Part shown: positions 56,683-62,094 of the stretch, one piece after another
Layout: each line of letters opens with the position of its first letter
Position numbering within the stretch: the first letter of the stretch is position 1
From: Luzula sylvatica
Lineage: Eukaryota > Streptophyta > Magnoliopsida > Poales > Juncaceae
Direction: 5' to 3'
NCBI GenBank assembly: GCA_946800325.1
Contig: OX326961.1
Location: forward strand, 16,490,215-16,554,214
DNA: 64,000 bases
Program-made: the position numbers and the translations under genes
Notes under the pieces: model-generated
The model's input: the letters and a program-made list of their open reading frames with translations, nothing else
Databases searched by the model: none
Told to the model about the DNA's origin: nothing

Positions 56683-56690
56683 TATTTATA
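56683..56690 (-). promoter_or_regulatory. TATA box of the 3' LTR
   Basis: TATAAATA on the minus strand lies 410 bp from the U3 end of the LTR. A TATA box at nearly the same distance (409 bp) occurs in the solo LTR. Transcription would be expected to start about 30 bp further on, near 56655. A CCAAT motif lies 20 bp upstream. Confidence 0.75.
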
Positions 56691-56709
56691 GCGCTCATGG
56701 AGTCTTCTT

Positions 56710-56714
56710 ATTGG
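56710..56714 (-). promoter_or_regulatory. CCAAT motif of the 3' LTR
   Basis: CCAAT on the minus strand, just upstream of the TATA box. It is kept at the same place in the solo LTR (60743-60747), in an otherwise diverged stretch. Confidence 0.5.
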
Positions 56715-57100
56715 CCACGAGTTGGTGGAGAGGATTGGGGGTAAGGAAGTAATTCCCACCAAAGGTAGGTGGGCAGGATAAGGGCTAAGGGTTGAGTGGT
56801 TTCGTGTAAACTTTTGTGTAAGTTTTCATCATGATAATTGTTTGCCTCCCGTCTCATTCATGTACCGAATATATCGATGTAATATATCGTTTTTACTCCT
56901 CTTGACGTGTTGGAGACAACTACACTCTCCAAATTCCCAGAAATTCCTTCTAATTCCTGTGATTAAGCAGTAAAACACACTTAGTGAAGAAATATTCATG
57001 TTATCTCAAATATGATTAATAAAGTATATAGAATTGTTCTTCACAAGGGCTAAAACCCCTAAATTAAGCATTAAATTTGTGCCTTATTTGCCTCACATCA

Positions 57101-57115
57101 AATACCCCCACACTT
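57101..57115 (-). promoter_or_regulatory. Polypurine tract next to the 3' LTR
   Basis: On the minus strand AAGTGTGGGGGTATT runs directly into the LTR terminus TGATGTG. This is the site where plus-strand DNA synthesis of the retrotransposon is primed, and the GTGTGGGGG form is typical of Athila/Tat elements. A hairpin lies 6 nt upstream. Confidence 0.85.
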
Positions 57116-57121
57116 AAATCT

Positions 57122-57139
57122 TTGATCGTCCTCGATCAA
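57122..57139 (-). other. Hairpin with AGGA loop, upstream of the polypurine tract
   Basis: Sense-strand stem TTGATCG, loop AGGA, stem CGATCAA: seven perfect pairs with a 4-nt loop. It ends 6 nt before the polypurine-tract motif. The second copy, at 58753-58768, has a different stem but the same loop and the same gap. Confidence 0.7.
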
Positions 57140-57566
57140 TTTTTGTATAAAAGTCAAACATAAGAGAGAATTGCATAAGATTTTGTTGAAGTTATATTGT
57201 TGGTTCAAAAACTAATTTCACGAATCAAATGGTTCACTCTCATTTCATCAAGTTCAATAGTTATTTAGAATGATATTGGTCTTTTCATTATTAGATCTCC
57301 AAATTAGTTCGAAATTTCATAAGAGTTTTTCATGACACTCGATCTCAAGCGGTAAGAGCGATTTAAACGTTTTTACTTCGAATTGCTTTACTCCACAATC
57401 TCAAAAGGACTCAATTCGAAGGCTATTATCGGGCCAAAATTTCCCGTTTTGCTAGATGATCTTAAATGCAAGTTATTCATTTTAAAACACGTTTGGTACA
57501 ATGGTACAAGGTTCATACCCGTTTTCGATCAATTTTCCCGCTCATTCGTTTTCCTTTCTCTCTTTG

Positions 57567-57739
57567 GAAGTCTTTAACCGAAAGCCCCACTACACCGAAA
57601 TGCAATGAGGTTACTCTCGGTGTTGTATTTTGACCTTCATCTTTTTTCACTCTTTTTTTTTTTTATATGAAGTCTTTAACCGAAAGCCCCACTACACCGA
57701 AATGCAATGAGGTTACTCTCGGTGTTGTCTTTTGACCTT

Positions 57740-57744
<5 letters not shown>
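57567..57744. repeat. 102-bp tandem duplication with poly-T
   Basis: The block starting GAAGTCTTTAACCGAAAGCC at 57567 is repeated from 57669. Both copies pass through CTACACCGAAATGC and CTCTCGGTGTTGT and end in GACCTTCAT before a T run (12 T at 57653-57664, 37 T at 57742-57778). The two copies differ at very few positions, so the duplication is young or kept uniform. Confidence 0.9.

Positions 57745-57778
<34 letters not shown>
57742..57778. repeat. Poly-T tract (37 T)
   Basis: An uninterrupted homopolymer that follows the second copy of the 102-bp duplication. On the element's sense strand it is poly-A inside the noncoding 3' region. The length may be inexact because of sequencing error. 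Confidence 0.85.
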
Positions 57779-57782
<4 letters not shown>

Positions 57783-58257
57783 ACAAACGGGTATAATTGA
57801 TCTACTAACGGGTCCCCACAAACGGTCATTTCATAGTGCAATTGGTCATGTTTTAAATCTAGCAAAACGTACTTTAACGGCCACGCTAAGAACCTTACTC
57901 ATAAGTCAATTATCAATTACGGGTTCGAAAATCGAGTTAAAACGTATCGCATGAACCGCGCATCGATCAAGTGTTTCAAACTCGTGAAATTTGAAACAAT
58001 AGGGCTGGAATCCCCGAATAGATCTCTTCAAAATCATAACCAAATCCTCTAAAATATTTTGCAAACTTTCAATTTTGAGAGCGAAATTCAGAGTTAAATG
58101 AAAATTCGTTTAAAAACCAACAATTTTAATTCAATGAAGTGGAGAAAAATCTTTTTATGATTATTGCTTGACTTATTTATCATTGATGCTCCGGGTTCAA
58201 AAATAATGTTAAATATTCGAAAATTTTAATTAAAAGAGAAAACTTGCCAGAAACTAT

Positions 58258-58649
58258 TCCGTTACAACGCAGTATAATGTCCGTTACAACGTACTAACTG
58301 CGTTATAACGGAGAACTATTCGTAGCTTAGTTTGAAAATTCTGGGTATGTCCGTTGCAACGGACATTGAGGTCCGTTACAACGCACATAGTTCTGGAAAA
58401 TTTTGGGAATTTACCGTTGCAACGCAATTTACTGTGTTTTTTATGTCCGTTGCAACGCTATTTTTGGTCCGTTGTAACGCAATTGTATTCTGTCGTAACG
58501 GAGTACTAGCCGTAGAATGAGAATTGAATTTAGAGGGCTCTCCGTTACAACGCAATACCATTCCGTTACAACGGAACTCTTGGCGCCAGTCAAAATTTTA
58601 AATTTATGTACAGTCCGTTACGACGGACATTGAGGTCCGTTACAACGGA
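58258..58649. repeat. Palindrome array B: 13 copies of TCCGTTACAACGGA type
   Basis: Thirteen copies start at 58258, 58280, 58299, 58350, 58372, 58413, 58446, 58468, 58489, 58541, 58562, 58614 and 58636. The steps are 22, 19, 51, 22, 41, 33, 22, 21, 52, 21, 52 and 22 bp. It is the same family as the array in the LTR, and some spacers match as well: TAGTTCTGGAA at about 58388 and 55929, and GGACATTGAGGTCCG twice within array B. It sits between the integrase gene and the 3' LTR, a zone known in plant Tat-lineage elements for variable tandem repeats. Confidence 0.9.
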
Positions 58650-58733
58650 GTTGCTGGACAGATCAAAAATTTTCAATTTTCCCTGATTTTTAAATTTTTA
58701 ATTGGGCTCATACAGGTCAAAGATTGTATGTTA

Positions 58734-58746
58734 CCCCCCCACACTT
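58734..58746 (-). promoter_or_regulatory. Internal polypurine-tract-like motif
   Basis: On the minus strand AAGTGT is followed by seven G, and then GTAACATAC instead of an LTR terminus. It is a second copy of the motif that adjoins the 3' LTR, 1.6 kb upstream of it and about 140 bp after the integrase stop. It may serve as an extra priming site or be a relic of an earlier 3' end; the sequence does not decide this. Confidence 0.6.
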
Positions 58747-58752
58747 AGAGAT

Positions 58753-58768
58753 TACTTGTCCTCAAGTA
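58753..58768 (-). other. Hairpin with AGGA loop, upstream of internal polypurine motif
   Basis: Sense-strand stem TACTTG, loop AGGA, stem CAAGTA: six perfect pairs. It ends 6 nt before the polypurine motif, the same gap as in the copy at 57122-57139. Confidence 0.7.
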
Positions 58769-58863
58769 TAACAAATCGAAAATTCCTAAAAGAGGGATAA
58801 TAGAGAGATACAACCTTTGATGCGTGGGCGTGCCTCCCTCGCTAGCGCTCTTGTTTAACGTCT

Positions 58864-58886
58864 TGAGCTCGACTTGGCCGAGCTCA
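58864..58886 (-). other. Hairpin abutting the pol stop codon
   Basis: Arms TGAGCTCG and CGAGCTCA are a perfect 8-bp inverted repeat around a 7-nt loop. They lie directly after the integrase stop codon (58887-58889). The first three bases of the hairpin form a second in-frame TGA, so the gene ends in tandem stops. It may stabilise or end the coding part of the transcript; this is inferred only from its position. Confidence 0.55.
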
Positions 58887-59776
58887 TCATTGGGAGGTGT
58901 CGTCGGGTTCTAGAGCTTGCTCCTCCATCCACCCGGTTTCGAAGTTTGCATGGTAATGCTTGAGTCGATGGCCGTTTACCTTGAACGTTTTGTTCGTTTC
59001 CTCGCTTCGAATTTCGACAACCCCAAATGTAGTCACATTGGTGACCACAAAAGGGCCGATCCATCGGGACCGAAGTTTCCCGGGGAAAAGTTTGAGACGA
59101 GAGTTGAATAACAACACTCTTTCCCCCTCATGAAAATCTTTCTTTTGAATCATTCGGTCATGAAATCTTTTGGCCCTTGCCTTGCACAAACTCGAATTGT
59201 CGTAGGCCTCTTGCCGGAATTCGTCTAGCTCGAGTAATTGAAGCTTACGTGCCGATGCGTCCTTCGGGTAGTCGAGGACAAATTGCTTGATCGCCCAAAA
59301 GGCCTTGTGCTCTAACTCGACCGGTAAATGGCACGCCTTTCCGTACACGAGTTTGAAAGGAGTCATACCTATTGGCGTTTTGAAAGCGGTACGGTACGCC
59401 CAAAGTGCGTCGCCGAGTCGAGTACTCCAATCCTTTCGTGTCGGGTTCACCACCTTCTCCAAAATAGACTTTATTTCTCGATTCGAAACCTCCGCTTGGC
59501 CGTTTGTTTGAGGATGATACGCGGTTGAGGTTCGATGGCTCACATGGTATTTCTCGAGGAGGCTTTGGAGATATCGATTGCAAAAATGAGAGCCTCGATC
59601 GCTTATAAGAACTCTTGGTATACCGAATCGTTGAAAGATGCTTTTCTTCAAGAAGTCCACCACCGTTTTCGAATCCGCATGCTTGGTTGGTACCGCCTCC
59701 ACCCATTTTGTCACGTAATCTACACACAACAAGATGTAAGTGTAGCCAAAAGACGATGGAAACGGGCCCATGAAAT
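58887..59776 (-). pseudogene. pol: pol fragment: integrase core and C-terminal domain
   Basis: This is the downstream part of the Athila-type integrase, which joins the double-stranded DNA copy to host DNA. It begins at FMGPFP in the target-site duplication of the solo LTR and stays open to a TGA at 58887-58889. The core keeps the second catalytic Asp (in ISDRGSHF) and the Glu (in NGQAEVSN). They are 35 residues apart, the spacing of the D,D-35-E active site. A GPF module (RWIGPF) and a short C-terminal tail follow. The first catalytic Asp and the zinc-binding domain lie on the far side of the solo LTR, at 61133 and above. The LTR supplies an in-frame ATG, giving an open frame from 59837 of 316 codons, but nothing suggests it is used. 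I see no stop within this part. Confidence 0.93.
59772..59776. other. Target-site duplication GAAAT, left copy
   Basis: GAAAT directly precedes TGATGAATGG, the left end of the solo LTR, and recurs at its right end. Removing the LTR and one copy rejoins the integrase codons around the first catalytic Asp. Confidence 0.95.
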
Positions 59777-60650
59777 TGATGAATGGTTTTCGATCACTTT
59801 TAAATTGATATATCGTTGTATGTGAAAACCAATTCAATCAACAAGTTTGGAATTTAATGTGTATAGTAGTAATATGCAAGTTCGTTCCACGAGGAGTATA
59901 TGCGTCAAATAAGATTAAACTTCAGATCTTTAAAATAATTATTTCGAAGTTTCCAAAATTAATGAAAATTTGTGTACAGATAGTTCTGAATATTATCAAA
60001 TTTATCCTAAAATTTCAAACAATTTGGACAACGGAATAAAAAGTTATTAACGAATTACAATCAGGTCTCTGAAAAACAGTCCCCTGGAAACAGCAGGTTT
60101 TCAATTTAAGTGACAGTTTTCAAAAATTCATATCAATTCGAATATTTCATGAAATTCTACGATTCAAAAAGTTCCCGAAACTAGAAATCAAAATCTACGC
60201 AGAACAAAAATATCACACAAAGAGAGCACAAGATCGAATGCAAGAAATAAGATTTAGAACAAAGATTTTTAGATTCAAACAAGTTTTCTTTACACGACTT
60301 CAAACATTCATTCAACATACAAGAAAATTCAAGATAGAAAAGAATACACCTAATTCGAAGAAAGTAGAGCTTCAACGTGCCAAGAGGAGCTCCTTTCCTC
60401 GCCTAGTGTCGTCGCTCGATGCTCGAACCGCTAGAAAGCTAGGACGGTACGAGCGCTTCTCGCTCGAAGTTGTCGACTCTCCCGGATGAAGAAAGCTCCT
60501 AGTCCGGTTGTGACGTGTATCTTCTGCGACTAGCTTCGATTAGATCGATTCACCGGATGAAGTAAGCTTCGAGTCCGGCAAACAATCACTCGAGAATTCG
60601 AGTAATTCTTGAATGGTTCTTGACGTTCTTGAAAGTTCTTGGAAGTGCTT

Positions 60651-60687
60651 AGAGAGAGAGAAAGAAGAAAGGGGAGGGAAGAAGAAG
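60651..60687. repeat. Imperfect purine tract in the solo LTR
   Basis: A run of A and G beginning AGAGAGAGAGAAAG on the plus strand, so pyrimidine-rich on the sense strand, just downstream of the TATA box. It is the counterpart of the (GA)30 tract in the other LTR and resembles the plant core-promoter Y patch in composition. Confidence 0.7.
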
Positions 60688-60714
60688 CAATCCTGCCCCA
60701 AGGGCCCTTGGGGT

Positions 60715-60723
60715 CTATTTATA
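60715..60723 (-). promoter_or_regulatory. TATA box of the solo LTR
   Basis: TATAAATAG on the minus strand, 409 bp from the U3 end, with CCAAT 20 bp upstream (60743-60747). The same arrangement occurs in the 3' LTR. If active, it would drive transcription leftward into the integrase fragment. Confidence 0.7.
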
Positions 60724-61132
60724 GTGCATTTGGAGCCCTCTCATTGGTCAAGAGGTGGTTGAGAGGATTGAGGGTAGTTTGGTAATTTTATGTGAGAAAA
60801 GTGGGCTGAATGGTGGTTATGGAGTGAGTGGTTTTCGTATAGAATTTGGTGTAGACTTTTGTGTGGTATATTACTTGTCTCCTTCCTCATACATGTACCG
60901 AAATGGGCAGTATAATATATCGATTTTATCGGCGCGAGGAGAGGAAGACAACTACACTGTTGGAATGCCAAAAACTTTCGCCCAAAAACCTGAAATTATC
61001 AATAAAACACACTTAGTGAAGAAATATTCTTACAATCTTAAATATGAACAATTGTATATATAAAGTTGTGATTCAAAAGGGCTAATATCCCCAAATTAGA
61101 TATCAAAAAGGTGCTTCATTTTCCTCTTATCA

Positions 61133-61137
61133 GAAAT
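61133..61137. other. Target-site duplication GAAAT, right copy
   Basis: GAAAT directly follows TCTTATCA, the right end of the solo LTR, and matches the copy at 59772-59776. Confidence 0.95.
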
Positions 61138-62094
61138 CAATGCCCCAAACATCGAATGGTTCACACACATAGATTGAATTGAGGGGCATTTGATTTCTAC
61201 GGCTCAAGTTCCCCGTCTTTTGGCAATTTCCACAACCTTTCACAAAGTTCGCAACGTCTTTATGCAAGGTTGGCCAATAAAATCCACATTCTTGTACCTT
61301 GTGTGTGGTACGTGCGATACCGAAATGTCCACCACATTGTAATGTATGACAAAAAGAAAGGATAGATTGTACCTCATTTTGGTGGACGCATTTTCGAATT
61401 ACTTGGTCGGAGCAAATTCGAAATAAGATCGGGTCTTCCCAAATGTAGAATCGAGCGTTGCTTTTCATCTTATCGCGTTGTGCCTTGGAGAAGCTCGGGG
61501 GAAAATTCTTCGTGACGATGTAGTTGGCTAGGTCGGCGTACCATGGCGCTTCGACTTGGGCCGCGAGAACGTGTTCCTCGGGGAATTCCTCGCGAATCGG
61601 AACGAGGTCTTCAATCTTCAATGGGAGCCGACTCAAATGATCCGCCACGAGATTCTCGCATCCCTTTTTGTCCTTGATCTCGAGGTCGAATTCTTGAAGC
61701 AAAAGGATCCATCGGAGCAATCTCGGTTTGCATTCCTTCTTCTTCATCAAGTGTCTCAACGCTCCGTGATCCGAGAAGACTATCACTTTCGTACCTAAAA
61801 GATAAGAACGAAATTTCTCCAATGCAAACACAATTGCGAGGAGTTCCTTTTCGGTGGTGGTGTAGTTTCGTTGGGCATTGTCGAGAGACTTTGAGGCGTA
61901 GGCGATGACGTGAGGGTCTTTTCCTTCTCTTTGGCCAAGTACCGCCCCCACACTCGTGTCACTAGCGTCGCACATTATTTCGAATGGTAGCTCCCAATTT
62001 GGCGACTTGATGATAGGCGCGGAGCAAAGCTTTTCCTTGAGATTGTCGAAAGCCTCCTTGCACTTTGCATTGAACTCGAATTTTGCATCTTTTG
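61133..62094 (-). pseudogene. pol: pol fragment: RNase H and integrase zinc-binding domain
   Basis: This is the continuation of pol after a one-base frameshift near 62090. The RNase H domain removes genomic RNA during reverse transcription. Its four acidic residues are visible, in MCDASD, TEKELLA, FSDHGAL and [10 protein letters not shown] linker follows, then the integrase N-terminal zinc finger: two His (in SFCH and GGHFG) and two Cys (CGNC). The core begins with VWGIDF, whose Asp (codon 61136-61138) is the first catalytic residue. The solo LTR cuts the gene one codon later and its first bases create a TGA. Apart from these two breaks the frame is open for about 320 codons. Confidence 0.93.

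Larger units (their letters stand above)
55408..57100 (-). repeat. 3' LTR of the Athila-type element (1693 bp)
   Basis: The left end is TGATGAG, directly abutting satellite. The right end is CACATCA, directly abutting a polypurine tract. On the minus strand the LTR therefore begins TGATGTGAGG and ends CTCATCA, the usual TG...CA termini. The U3 side runs from 57100 to about 56690 and carries CCAAT and TATA motifs. The transcribed side carries a GA tract and the palindrome array. The solo LTR at 59777-61132 shares its layout: both ends, the TTCGTTCCACG block, the TTAGAACAAAGATT block and the promoter. No protein is encoded; a Glu-Arg repeat frame at 56531-56752 is just the GA microsatellite. 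Confidence 0.93.
57116..58250 (-). other. Noncoding 3' region between pol and the 3' LTR
   Basis: About 1.1 kb of AT-rich sequence with no protein-like reading frame. Short frames, for example 57383-57577, resemble nothing I recognise. It holds the polypurine-tract hairpin at its left end, a 102-bp tandem duplication and two poly-T runs. Its position corresponds to where Athila elements carry an envelope-like gene; if one was once here I cannot see a remnant. Confidence 0.6.
59777..61132 (-). mobile_element. Solo LTR (1356 bp) of a related Athila-type family
   Basis: A single LTR with termini TGATGAATGG and CTCTTATCA, flanked by perfect 5-bp duplications (GAAAT), lies inside the integrase gene. 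No internal retroelement sequence is present, so the element that inserted has recombined between its two LTRs. Its layout matches the 3' LTR at 55408-57100: a GTTCGTTCCACG block near the left end (about 59880), TTTAGAACAAAGATT at 60253, a purine tract, and TATA and CCAAT motifs. The overall sequence is clearly diverged, and it lacks the palindrome array and the long GA run. Its promoter side points the same way as the host element (minus). On the minus strand its first three bases, TGA, stop the upstream pol frame. Confidence 0.95.

Noticed and set aside
56492..56762. Reading frames rich in Glu-Arg or Ser-Leu repeats
   Set aside because: They are translations of the (GA)30 microsatellite on both strands.
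57116..58733. A degenerate third LTR between the two polypurine motifs (similar length, contains the palindromes)
   Set aside because: The inner motif is followed by GTAACATAC rather than TGATG. There is no promoter layout or terminal match, and the palindrome array lies at the opposite end from where it is in the true LTR.
58332..60489. Small frames on either strand in the 3' region, in the integrase antisense strand and in the solo LTR
   Set aside because: They are antisense or out-of-frame shadows of pol, or lie in LTR sequence, with no recognisable domain.
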